Assembly (NCBI GenBank): GCA_008828725.1
Contig: MEHQ01003963.1
Coordinates: 8,170-72,169, forward strand
Origin: Saccharina japonica
Taxonomy: Eukaryota > Sar > Phaeophyceae > Laminariales > Laminariaceae
DNA length: 64,000 nucleotides
Direction: 5' to 3'
Shown here in pieces: positions 1-10,770 of this stretch. Each line of letters opens with the position of its first letter. The stretch's first letter is position 1. The position numbers and the translations under genes were made by a program. Below the pieces are notes generated by a model. It searched no databases. It had not been told where the DNA came from and saw nothing but the letters and a program-made list of their open reading frames with translations.

Positions 1-355
1 TTTCGTGGCACGTGTCGCGACACGTGTCGCGACATGCCGCCACACGCCACGGACGTATCGCGACATGTCACGACATGTCGCGACACGTGCCGCGACACGC
101 CGCGGCATGTCGCGGCATGCCGCGACACCCCACGGCCTGTCGCGGCGAGTGTCGCAGGGAGTGTCGCGGCGAGTGTCACTAACCCTAACCCTAACCCTAA
201 CCCTAATCCTAACCCTAACCCTGACCCTACGTGTCGCGACGTGCCGCGGCACGTGTCGTGGCGTGCCCCGACAGCGTCCGTGGCGTGTCGCGGCATGTCG
301 CGACACGTCGCGGCATGTCATGTCGCGACACGTGTCGCGACACGTGCCACGAAAA
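1..355. repeat. Palindrome-rich satellite (TCGCGACATG / CACGTG type)
   Basis: The stretch is built almost wholly from short degenerate units such as TGTCGCGACA, CATGTCGCGGCATG and CACGTGTCGCG. Most of these are near-palindromes, 10 to 14 bases long. The units lie on both sides of a CCCTAA tract. The open frames across it on both strands (Arg/His/Thr-rich or Pro/Asn-rich) are by-products of the repeat and are not genes. Its place at the left edge next to telomere-type sequence suggests subtelomeric satellite. Confidence 0.75.
179..228 (+). repeat. Telomere-type CCCTAA tract inside the satellite
   Basis: About eight CCCTAA hexamers in a row, with two variants (CCTAAT and CCTGAC). On the + strand at the left edge, CCCTAA has the orientation expected of a left chromosome end. 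However, satellite continues on both sides of it. It is therefore either an interstitial telomeric tract or an assembly of subtelomeric DNA. Confidence 0.7.
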
Positions 356-694
356 AGTCAAATACTGTAGATCCGTGAGGGGTTGGTGGGGTTGAAAAAA
401 GGAACGCAAGCATCAACTTGCAAATAAGTGATTTTTCCGGCGTTTTCCACACAGACTCAGGGAATCTCCACAGTATGTTGTTCGCTGCACAGTCGTCTAC
501 GACATACTTCCCATACACCCGCCGCCCTATCAACTACCGTGGTGGACCGCGCCGCCTGCACACACTGTTGGTATTTTAGATAACTCTTCTTCGGCTTCAA
601 TATATGGTTTTTAACAGGCGTATACTTGCCGCAGCAAGCAAAAAGCGCAGCAATTAACACGTACCACTTTGTATGTACTTTCTATTGCGTTCCG
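356..694. other. No gene seen between satellite and transposon
   Basis: Single-copy-looking sequence with only short frames. I see no repeat, RNA gene or recognisable coding sequence in it. Confidence 0.5.
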
Positions 695-698
695 GTGC

Positions 699-1166
699 TA
701 CAGGGGTCCGCATTTGAATTTTCCAGAAAATTATCGGAAACGTATTTGGGGTCGTGCTTTCCCAGTGGCAAAAAACAAAAAAATGAAAAGAGCCGGCAAT
801 CAAGAGCCGTATGTTCAGCTGTAACAGAGATCGGCGGCCGCGATTTTGAAGCAAACACCTACGTTGCCGACACGCCACCTACCCTGGGGGGGCTTTGGCG
901 CAACTCCCGTCTCGAGTGATCCCTCGTGGCCAAAGCACGGTGGTTGGATCTAGCAACGAGGCTTGTGTCTCCGAGCTGCTGCCAATCTGCAAATCGCTCG
1001 TCCCGAGTACGCCCTCTAATATAATTAATGGGGCTCGAGCCAGCATTTTAGCCCAACGAAGCCATGAGTGGCAGGCACCCCACAATTCACAGGGTCATTG
1101 TAACGTCGGCCGTTTCAATTTTCGTTGTTTGCATCGCTCGCGAGGTCAATCTGCTCGTACTCAATC
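699..1166 (+). repeat. Left long terminal inverted repeat
   Basis: Pairs with 1678-2143 on the other strand. Shared landmarks are the outer TACAGGGGTCCGC, the GGCCGCGATTTTGAAGC block, and the inner AACGTCGGCCGTTTCAA block. Confidence 0.7.
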
Positions 1167-1677
1167 GTATCAGACGTGAGTGGAGTCGCGGCGCGTCAGT
1201 TTTCATTTACATCATCCTCGTAGATCAGAGGCTGGAACCTCGCTGATGGAGGCTTCTTTTTGGCTGCGACGACTTGAGGCCGTTTCCCGAGGTCAGAGGG
1301 ACAACTTGACAGGCTGGAGCTGGTGATGGGGTGCCTCGGCGAGGGAGAACGAGCTGCTGGTCGAAGTCGGTCCTTGATTTTCTCTGTTGAGATTTTCGGG
1401 GTACATCTCTCTCTTGGCGAATCTGGACAGAGGGCAGCCCTACCTCTGAAGGACGCGATCATTTGCGTCGCCGATTGCTCTCCTCGAACCCTCTAGTAGA
1501 GGACAACAGCCACGCCAAGTGTCCCTTGCGCCCCTCTTTCTTAGGTCGAGCACGAGTGGCACCTACAAGCAGCAGAATCTGTGGAAGTTTCCTCGATCGG
1601 CGAAACGATATTATTGTAGATATTTTAGTTCAAGTACTCGTAATTTGCGCATTTCTCACAGCAGTACCTGCACCGAA

Positions 1678-2143
1678 CTCGTACGAGGAAATTGAGCCCG
1701 CGAACGATACAAGCAACGAAATTTGAAACGGCCGACGTTACAATGACCCTGTGGGTTGTGGCGTGCATGTCAACCTTGGTTTCGTTGGGCTAAGGTGCTG
1801 GCTCGAGCCCCATTAATTTCGTTAGAGGGCGTACTCGGGACGAGCGATTTGCAGATTTGCAGCAGCTCGGAGACACAAGCCTCGTTGCTAGATCCAACCA
1901 CCGTGCTTTGACCACGAGGGATCACTCGAGACGGGAGTTGCGCCAAAGCCCCCCCAGGGTAGGTGGCGTGTCGGCAACGTGGGTGTTTGCTTCAAAATCG
2001 CGGCCGCCGACCTCTTTTACAGCTGAAAAATACGGCTCTTGATTGCCGGCTCTTTTCGTTTATTTATTTTATGCCGCTGGGAAAGCACGACCCCAAATAC
2101 GTTTCCGATAATTTTCGGGAAAATTCGAATGCGGACCCCTGTA
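1678..2143 (-). repeat. Right long terminal inverted repeat
   Basis: Reverse complement of the left repeat. It ends in CCCCTGTA, followed by the GTGC target copy. Confidence 0.7.
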
Positions 2144-2147
2144 GTGC

Positions 2148-3560
2148 TGCCGTATGCACTGTACTACTCATCGTGTTTGAAGCTTGTATGCACTTGGTGA
2201 TTCTGCCGTCGTTGTCTCGCTTACATCCCCGTACTACTTGACTTACTGCTCGTTATGTATATTTTACTCATGCTACGTCGTACCACGACGACGGCAAAAT
2301 TGCTTTTGGCTACAGAGCTGTAAATGCGGCAGAAAATCCTGGTTCGGACCGGCCGCACTAGCCCATGCCGACGGCAGATGCTGCTTGGGAAGCCTCAGTG
2401 CCAGAGGCTGCGCAAGGGGCCGGAACACCTTCGATTGTTTTATTATTTCTCTACACTACTGTGACGTGTTATTTGTGTCACGAAACGCATTGCCGTCGGT
2501 AACTTGCGGAACAAGAGTCGAACCTCCAGTTGAACGAGACACATTTTGTTGTCTTAGCCCACAGATCATGTTTTACCTCCTCGATCTTCGATAGATCGTC
2601 TGGCACAACAACGCGTGCTCGGCTTGCAGCGAGCAGGACACTTCATGCAGTTACTCAAAAAGACCCATGGCGTCATGCAGGCTTCCTCGTGGTTGCCGTT
2701 GGATCGAGCTGCGGAAGTGGTCTCTATCGTGAGCACTTGCCGTGCTTGTTGGTTAACGTCTCTACGTGTCGCCCAACCAAATACACACACGTATCATACG
2801 CCATGGGAACCAAACCTATTGATGGCGTGTATTTTCCGGAGTGTGTGTAAATCCTGTCGTGGAACGGCCTCCTGCATGGGCCCCGGCGGCGGCGGCGCCA
2901 GCCGGGCGGCCAAAGGTTCGGGGGAATCCGGACGAAGTTGGCATTTCCTTATCGCCTGGAACGGGGCTTGCCACATACATCGGGATTACTGCATATCTGT
3001 ATATTGTGGCTGGAAAGAAGAAGAAGAAGAACATTCGAATACCAAGCAAACTCGCAAGCTTTCCGTCCATGTAAAGGGCAATCTCTTGTATTAACTCTCA
3101 CTGCCAGTCAGGGCAATCGGGATCGCATTAAACCCACCAACTCACAACTCCACGAGCCAAGAGTATACCCGCAATCTTTCCGGTGCATTGTATGCGAACG
3201 ATAGACGAGCGTGTCAGTCTTGAAGAGAGTCATTAAGGCGCATTGTGTTCGTGCGGACGAGTTGCTTAATGAGCCTGTCGTGGGTGTCTTGCTCAACACA
3301 CATCCTTGCGTATTTTCTGTGGCTACTGAGTGACATTTTCTGTCAGAAAGCATTGGTCGTGTCGGATGAAATGGCATCCCAGGGTACCCTGTTCGTGTGT
3401 GTGTACATGGCGGTAGGCGTGTGCGATCTCAGCAATACTTCACAAAAATGTGGAACATAAGCGTACTCCGATGTCTTATTGGTGCCATGATCCTGATCTT
3501 GGTGAAATCCTGTACCGTTTCTACCGCGATGGTGAGAAACCAGGATACACTCCGTCCTAC
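2148..3560. other. No gene supported
   Basis: Overlapping frames of 60 to 160 codons occur on both strands, but none resembles a known family. A (GAA)n run lies near 3015-3031 and a GGC-rich patch near 2880-2915. I read it as non-coding. Confidence 0.4.
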
Positions 3561-3564
3561 AACA

Positions 3565-3824
3565 GACGCGTGCCGCGATAGAGATAGCATTGGTTTGGTT
3601 GAAATGGCTTCTGACTGACGGGTCTCCTTAACCCAAACAATCCTCAGACTTTCATTTTCATGTAGCAATATTTGTTATTTTGCAGCTAGGCCATGGGATT
3701 CATCGGATACACGTCTATTTCCCTCGAAAATCAGTGTTTCGACTACTGCAGGTATGGAGGTATAGAGCTCCGCACAGACTTAGAAAACTCTGCAACATGG
3801 TGCACCTTTAACGAAGTATTCGTC
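3565..3824 (-). mobile_element. MITE, GACGC family, TSD AACA (diverged copy)
   Basis: The left end is GACGCGTGCCGCGATAGAG and the right end is a decayed CACCTTTAACGAAGTATTCGTC. Flanks are AACA at 3561-3564 and AACA at 3825-3828. The interior blocks (CTCCTTAACCCAAA, AGGCCATGGGATT, AACATGGTGCACCT) match the other copies in reverse order. About 260 bp, no coding capacity. Confidence 0.75.
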
Positions 3825-4264
3825 AACACCAAACAGCATCGCCACGTCTTGGGTCCAACCCCACGATATGTGTAGCTCTAGTCCACACGGTTAGAAGTTT
3901 AGCACCCGCGAAGTGTGCAGAAGGCCAACCCACAACTAGGACGGCAACCACTACACGACTTACACGCCTTCCTGTCAGTTTCCGTCATGCTGTTTGCTCC
4001 GAGCCGTTATCGGCGATAGCCCATGGCCTCTAGGGGGGTGGGGTGGAGCGTGACTGGATAAGGCATACTTGCCGTGATATGTACTAGAGGCGCTATATAC
4101 CAGCTGTACACCCTTGTTATCAGAACTCTATACTTTTGTAATTCACCCGCGCCTTGTCCGAGATCCTCGCGGAAGGGACGCAGAAACGCCCACGCAAGGT
4201 GCCCGCACCGCATCCATGGAAATGACGACACAAAGTGATGCTTCCGGTCTGTTCGGTTATGCAG

Positions 4265-5604
4265 GTAACGGTCTATGGCTCGACGTCTTCACAATCGCGC
4301 TCGGCCAGACATCGGACGGGAAATGGTACACGAGTACGCTGGAGCTGCAGCTAGCTTCATTTCCGGTTTGCGTTCTTTGCCGAGATGTGCGTAGGTTGGT
4401 GGTTAAGGCCGCGATACGTATGGCGCTTAGCCTATGGGATGACGGTGACAGCGGGGCTGACTCCATAAAGAAACCAGAAGCGCGACGACTGCCTGCTCTG
4501 CGCGCGGCTGGCGTCGAATGGCTTCTGCCGGCGGACATGTTTGTGCCTCTACTGTCCGAATCGGGACTTCTGAGGGGAGTACAATGGCTGAAGATTAAGA
4601 ATTTAAGTGAGGAAAGCTTGAGGTCGGACCCCCCCGCTATTTCACGCTGGGGAGATTTGCCATTGCCTGTCACACGATCGGCGCATTCTCCTAGGACCTG
4701 TTTCAAGGCAATGCTGGAATTCCTCGGCGGACGAGACAGTTACGGTAGTATGCAGAAGCAGGGCACCGTATCTTGGCCCCCTGCATTGCGGCAGCTGTCG
4801 CTCGGCTGGGGACGGGACAGCAGCTATATGGACTTAGAGGGTTTGCCGAGTTCCCTGGAACGGCTTGCTCTCGGAGGATATTTCAACCAGTCGATCGGGT
4901 CGGCTACCTGGCCTGTCTCGCTGAAGCGGCTGACGTTGGGATTCAGTTTCAGGCAGCCGATAGTCAATGCCGTATGGCCCGCTTCATTGGTCCAACTTAC
5001 ATTCGGAATGAGCTTTAACCGACCGATAGTCGATGTCGTATGGCCCTCTTCGTTGCAGCAACTTACCTTCGGGCATGCCTTCAACCAACCACTCACCGAG
5101 GCGGTGTGGCCCGCTTCTTTGCTGGAACTGGTCTTCGGTTGTATGTTTGATCAGCTGATCACCGGTGTGGCGTGGCCCGTTTCTTTGCGGAAGCTAGCAT
5201 TTGGACATATGTTCAACCAATCACTCGCTGACGTGGTATGGCCCTCTTCGTTTCAGCAGCTGACCATCGACGGCAAGTTCAACCAACCGATAGCCGAGGT
5301 GGTGTGGCCAGCATCCCTAACCCGGCTTGAATTGTGGGGCAGTTTTAATCACCCGATCGAAAATGTTTCGTGGCCCAGCGCTCTGCAATCGCTCACATTC
5401 GGGCCTAAGTTTGATCAACCTATCCAAGGAGTTTTGTGGCCGGCATCACTGAGGTGGCTGGTATTTGATCGCAACTTTATGCAACCGATCGACGGCATGG
5501 TGTGGCCTCCTTCTTTGGAGCTTTATGGGTGTGGTCAGGGGTCCGGCTCGCCCAATAACGGACCCCATTGGCCGCCCGGCGAAGACGAGTTCGACTGCCC
5601 CTGA
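4265..5604 (+). CDS. FNIP/leucine-rich repeat protein, main exon
   Basis: Unnamed family member. The exon encodes an N-terminal domain of about 170 residues shared with the copies near 23-24 kb and 42-44 kb. Shared motifs are GKWY.STLEL.LASF, an RxLPALRAAGV.W block and LLRGVQW. After it come about ten 22-residue repeats of the type F-N-Q-P-I-x-x-V-V-W-P-x-S-L-x-x-L-x-F-G. These belong to the FNIP class of leucine-rich repeat, known from Dictyostelium, Mimivirus and stramenopiles. The protein ends in a Trp-Pro-Pro and acidic tail. The open frame runs back to 4114, with its first ATG at 4216. All four family copies have an AG in the same place and phase, here TTATGCAG|GT, so I start the exon at 4265 and infer an upstream first exon. 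No signal peptide or membrane segment is seen. Such repeats usually form a binding surface; the ligand is unknown. Confidence 0.8.
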
Positions 5605-5678
5605 TCGCCTGCGGGCTCCCCGGCTAGTATGTGGACGGGGAGGGATACTATCCGACATGCGGTTTGGTGGAGAGATCC

Positions 5679-6180
5679 GTGCCACGATAGTCACGATAGA
5701 GGCATCACGTTTTGTCTGTTTTGTGTTTCTGAATGATTGTGCTGCTTAACCGAAAATCGTCGGAAAATCGTATTGTTTTTGTTGCTACATCATTTAAAGT
5801 ATACCTCGGCCATTGGATTGTTCGTTGGGTTGCACTTTTCTTTTCTTTTCATAAAGTACAGTTTTTGACTTGCTATTAGTCTAGGGATCCTCTGGTGGAG
5901 AAACCCGTGCCACGATACAGTAGTCACGATAGAGGCAGCACGTTTTGGCTGTTTTTGTTTCTGAATGATTGTGCTGCTTCACCCTAAGTCGTCGGAAAGT
6001 CAGATTTTTCTTTGCCACATTTTTTTCGTATACCTCGGCTTTGGGATTGTTCATTGGGTTGCACTTTGTGTTTGCTTTAATTAAAATACAGATTTTGACT
6101 TGCTATTAGTATAGGGATTCTCAAGTAAGGACTCTTTGAAAAGCAAGAAAAGGGTACACTTCTGCCGTAGCACGTGTAGA
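5679..6180 (-). mobile_element. Two tandem diverged MITE copies, GACGC family
   Basis: Two copies with a period of 228 bp start at 5679 and 5907. Each begins GTGCCACGATA and continues with TCACGATAGAGGCA, a TGATTGTGCTGCTT block, a CGTCGGAAA block and a TGACTTGCTATTAGT block. The second copy ends in TGCCGTAGCACGTGTAG, a decayed terminal repeat. The layout matches the reverse orientation of the full-length MITEs elsewhere in the window, but with a distinct interior, so this is a subfamily. The copy at 61799-62053 is the closest relative. Confidence 0.6.
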
Positions 6181-7608
6181 GTTTTTTTTTGTTTTGAACA
6201 TGTCATCCAACAGGTGAGAGTTGACCCTACGAGGTGATTGGTAGTGGGTGCTTGCCAGCAACATAGTGGGAGGTGTCTGTCGGGCTCTGGTTTGTTCGGG
6301 ATCGCCGAGCCATGCCGTGGTGGTGGACCACCTGAGTTGCATCTGGTGCGGGGTTTGCGGACCACCGGAATTTCGTCTGGTATAGGGGTAGTTCTAACTA
6401 TCCCATTGTTGTCGTAGCGTAGCCGTTGTCCGTTTACGAAGCAGCTGCAAGTCGAGGTCGGCCCTGTGGTCGACCTCTCTCAAGAAGGCTGTGTTCGGTG
6501 CGCGCCTTGACCGGTCACCGAAGGCACCACGAACGGCCAACCACAGTACTAATAGACGGTCGTTTGGTTTGCGGAAGATAGCGGGCCCTTAAAGACTCGG
6601 CTAAAGGAGCATACATTTAGAGTCCGAGAGATAATAAGTATACGTCGTAAGTAGGGCTTGGAGTAGCAGTGCAGGGGACACAAAACAGGCTGGTCGTGCA
6701 TGCTCACAGACTGGCACTTCGTCCGTATGAATTGGGTACCCCTATTGAAAGGTCTTCGGAGAAAGGCCTTTGCAGACAGCTGACATGTAGAACGCGTGTG
6801 GGGAAAATTTGGCTTTTCCTCGTACGCCGGCTAGAATGCAGTAAGGCAACACAATAACATCCAAGAGCGATGGCGGTCGAGGCGCCCGCACGTATGGCGG
6901 GCTAGTGCCTTGCCGGCAATTCAGTAGTATGTACCATGTAGTCGGTAGGGATGTAATGGTAGTGATGAAGAATGGATGACTAAGGGCTATCAGTGCTGAC
7001 GCGAGGCAGATGTAAAATGTGCTAGTATGCCGTTCTGGTAGGCTCAAGCGGGTTTTTCTTCTTTGTGAGGGCGCCCGAGATCCCAGGAATATTTGGCGAA
7101 CTCGCCATGCCAGACAAAGGCGGTACCAACACCTGTTTTGCCGACGTTTGGTGGTATGGTTTTTCCTCGTTTCGGTTTTTTGAACGTGTATACGATATGT
7201 CCTGATTGCTGAGTGGACGAGTTGCACGAGATAATTTTTCAGCGGTATGGCAATACGTAAACACGAAATATTTTTTTCTCGCGGGGGCACGTCATATGTC
7301 TCACTAAGGTCATAGCCCACTTCACATGTGAGACCCTAATCGTCGTCGACACGCACCCTTCGGGTCTTGTCACAATGCGGGCCTCTCCATGAATCCGTCT
7401 CAGCCCGGCCTACCACACCACTTCATAGTGTTTCACGCGCTAGCGTGTTTCAAATCAAGGACTTGAACGTTTTTTGTTTTGTCAGGTAGAAGTGCTGGGC
7501 CCATGCCATGAGTAGGTCACCTTTTTCTCTTCATCTTTCCTCTGAGATTGATTTATGTTTCTCTTGGTTGAGGTGTGCAATTTGCCACAGCAGTCATGAC
7601 GTATATCG
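6181..7608. other. No gene supported
   Basis: Frames of 60 to 190 codons lie on the minus strand (6742-7320) but are low in recognisable signal and overlap other frames. I see no repeat or RNA gene. Confidence 0.4.
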
Positions 7609-7703
7609 TACTGCGTTGTATTTTGTATTTTGTATGTTATTTTAGCCTAAAGCTATTCTTCCACTCCAGAGTTATTTGTTGCCTGTTCTGTGACCACAAA
7701 CTA
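7609..7703 (+). repeat. Dispersed repeat, inverted partner at 31487-31580
   Basis: About 95 bp matching the reverse complement of 31487-31580. Shared blocks are TACTGCGTTGTA, TATTCTTCCACTCCAGAG and CTGTGACCAC. It is probably a fragment of an unidentified mobile element. Confidence 0.55.
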
Positions 7704-7966
7704 TCTTTTTCGCGATCAGTTAACGTGAACATAACAACAACACCTGCACTGCCGAATAGTGACAGGGTGGTTTTGACATAGCTTCAGAAGATCGGAGAGA
7801 GTGACTTGTCTCGCATCACACGGCAAATGCGCTGGGACGCCTACCGCGCGGGACCAAGGCGATTGAGTTGGGGCGGCCTGATCTGGCGCGTGAACTGCCT
7901 TGCAGGGCCGTAGGTACTACCGCATCTGCTCCGAACCCGCCGATCCATGTCTGCTTCGACGAGTAC

Positions 7967-8682
7967 TTACTGACGTAATTTTGCGACCACACCGTCTATA
8001 GTAGTGTTGTTGCCGAGAGCGGTGTTGTAATTGTTACCAGGTACGCCACTAGCAGCACAACCATACGACCCTTGCGTATGAAATACCAGGCACTTCGCTT
8101 CGAGGGTGGCTTCTACCCGCTGGTCTAGCTCGATGATACATTGGACAAGCTTGAATGGACGGAGTTCCATGATTTGATGCATTTTACGACTCGCGAACGC
8201 CAAGTGCTCCACGCTTCAGGCAATGACAACATGCAACTGCCTACTGGCCCATGGGCAAGAATGGCAACCTCGACCGGTATATACTCCATGACGTCATGCT
8301 TCTGGCTCTCCCAGTCGGCGTAGAGGGGACTTCCCGGCACAAAGGAGGAAATCACGGTAGCTACAGTCACCCGAATTTGAAACTGACGGCGCAAACCATG
8401 GGAATTTCTTATTTCTTTGATGTTTCTTCCCTTTGCAAAATCCCTTCGTAAAGTCCCCCAATCCATTATTTTGAGTCTCTTATTTATAAGATTCGTGCCT
8501 CCCACTTTGACACCAACATGACGCCGCACGGGCAGTGAATATAAGACAAAAATGTGAGCTAGCTCAATACATTGTTTGTTGGTGTTTTGGCATCGTAAAA
8601 TTAGAGATATTGGGTTCAGAGTGGGTGTACCCAGCGTAAAGATCCCTGGTACCATGTTTACCTTCGACCGACTCAATTTCAC
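7967..8682 (-). pseudogene. Possible decayed coding sequence, unrecognised
   Basis: Two minus-strand frames overlap at 8125-8212: one of 185 codons (8125-8682) and one of 81 codons (7967-8212). The second continues naturally where the first becomes Ser/Trp/Arg-rich, as if one frameshift separated them. The composition (Val/Ile/Leu patterning, few low-complexity stretches) is more protein-like than its surroundings. I do not recognise a family. It could be chance open frame. Confidence 0.2.
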
Positions 8683-8863
8683 TCCCAGTACTTGATTGGG
8701 ATCATTTCACGGGAAATATCGACCCCGGGCACGTGGGTGACCTTGATATGGTACGCAGGACGATATCTGGTAGGTGTACTCACTCGGTTTTCGGCCTCGC
8801 CAATATTTGAATCAGCGACATTGTAGCTGCCACGGTCGTCCTGGGTAGGACATCTTCAATCCG

Positions 8864-9862
8864 ATGAACAAAAAAAAACACAAAAGCGCCCTCCTCTTTT
8901 TTTTCTTTCCCCGATATCTCTGGAATCTGCCATCGAACTCGGCCAGCCGTCGCCCCCCAACACTGCGCTTGCATCCTAGGCAGAGGATTTCCGATAATGT
9001 GACCCACATAACACCTGATCGAGATCAACAAAGAACAAGGAGGCGAAGCCACTGGTCTGCGACTACATCAACAATTACGGAAGCCAATAAAACGGGCACC
9101 GCCGACATATCCCTCAGGACGACAGGTTTCCGAGACCAGTTCAAACTCCCACGGTCACGGCGACCACTAACAAATCCACCATCGGGGTAACCCGACGGCG
9201 TGTTCTGCCGTGCTATTCCGACTTCTTTGGAACACCGTGACTCTGCTAAAATAAAACGCCCGCCCTTCAAGCGCGACCATCGACAAGGCCCCATCCCACC
9301 AGCCCTCACGTCTCTTGGTCCACGCCACCGCTGCTATACCGACCCGATCAGACATCATGGTCACCACCTAAATGCCGCCTGGTGTATCTTTTCCCATGTG
9401 CGCGGGAGTGTGGATGTCAGCATCGGAAATTATTATGTAGTTTTGGTTGGGATATTTGATTCGTATGCTGGTTTAGCCGTGTGGGGCCACGCGTGTAGTG
9501 GCACGAACGACGGAACCTACGTACTAAACTTAGCGGGTGACCGAGGCATATAAACCGCATTCTTGTGGGCGGCTCACGGTACGCCTTGTGCTATTCCACA
9601 CGGCAGCAACATCCCCCCGTACAACAAAGAAACACATGACGCCCCAGTGCAGGGGATTATTAACGCCGGAGGTACACAAATGCTGCAGGACACCACAACG
9701 CGGCGATCTGTCACCACATCCGGTTTCGGTCCTCTCTCGGGCATTTCTGGATCGAATGTGGTTCTCTTCTCGCACATTCCTTTATTTGGAGACATTTATA
9801 TACTGCCTCTAAAACCCCCGAGTACTGCTTATAGCATCTCGTCGCAGAGAAGCCGATTATAA
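8864..9862 (+). pseudogene. Decayed ORF, one frame broken by two stops
   Basis: A single reading frame of about 333 codons is interrupted only by TAA at 9188-9190 and TAA at 9551-9553. The last two thirds have protein-like composition: a Gly/Val/Asp/Asn-rich part ending before 9551, then a Gly/Thr/Ser-rich part to the stop at 9862. No family is recognised and no ATG context is convincing. It may be an exon of an inactive gene, or chance. Confidence 0.3.
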
Positions 9863-10770
9863 ACTAGCACTGGTGATACAATGCACTGTAGTGCTTAGCC
9901 TTCTTGCGCAGAACATATCATAACATACTGCTGTTCGGTATTGGATCAGAACGATAATATCTGGCCTGGTGAGAACGAGGCGGGTAAGCACGAATCGAGC
10001 TCTTCGTGTCACGCGCAATACAAAGAAAATGTTTTCAACGAAATGTACCTCCGGGCTGTTCGTTTGTTCATCATTCGTGCGCTGTTCTACGAGCTCATAA
10101 AGGTGTCCTTAAGGTCCACAGCGTGGACTTTGTCTGCAACAACTCGGCGGCTTTGGTTCGAATTTGTCGATCCCTTGCTCACGGTGCACATGTAATATTT
10201 TGGTCAACGCAGTGAGCACGTCTCATACCTGCAATGGCGTCCCCAACATCGGACGAGGGATCAACCGGAGCGAGAGTTTTCACGAAGTCGAGCACCGGTT
10301 GGACGGCGGGTTACACGGCTGTCCATACTTCCCACAATCAGACACATTAATAATACGGTGTCTGTCACCCTTCTCGATGATATTGGTGCGGTCACCAATA
10401 ACACATTTAAAAAGCTAATCTGGGGTACCTAAACCGGTTACGTGCGTAGCGTGGTTGCCTGTTTTCCATCCCCTTTTTCGTACCCAAAGCCTGTTACCGA
10501 CACCCTTTGAGCGACACGCGACTCATGGATCTCGCACGGAAACCACTGTCGGTAGTCATCGATATTTGAACGGCACGAGAGGGTTAATTGGCCCTTCGCT
10601 CGTCTGTATTCAGGTCAACGATTGCACATCCATACTTGTAAACTACAACATACAGTAGAAACAACCCAACCCCTATAGAGTAGATAGTCAACCCGAGAGA
10701 GCTAGAGTACTGCCGAAGGTTGACGAGGCTGCGGTAGGTCTACCGTTTTCACTTTTTATCGTATTTACGG
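9863..10770. other. No gene supported
   Basis: Only short frames. No repeat shared with the rest of the window was noticed. Confidence 0.35.

Larger units (their letters stand above)
699..2143. mobile_element. Long-inverted-repeat DNA transposon with 4-bp TSD
   Basis: The sequence at about 699-1166 returns as its reverse complement at about 1678-2143. The inverted repeats are thus about 465 bp each, with small mismatches and indels. Both ends read TACAGGGGTCCGCATT inward, and the element is flanked by GTGC at 695-698 and again at 2144-2147, a plausible 4-bp target duplication. The middle (about 1167-1677) has short frames on each strand, and no transposase is recognisable. It therefore looks like a non-autonomous, foldback-like element. 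The first bases resemble CAGGGG hAT ends, but an 8-bp duplication does not fit the flanks. The superfamily is unresolved. Confidence 0.7.

Noticed and set aside
1..378. Arg/His/Thr-rich and Pro/Asn-rich frames at the left edge
   Set aside because: They translate the satellite and the CCCTAA tract.
4824..5096. Minus-strand frame opposite the FNIP repeats (similar ones lie over the other copies)
   Set aside because: The 66-bp period keeps antisense frames open; it mirrors the real repeat and varies as expected for antisense.
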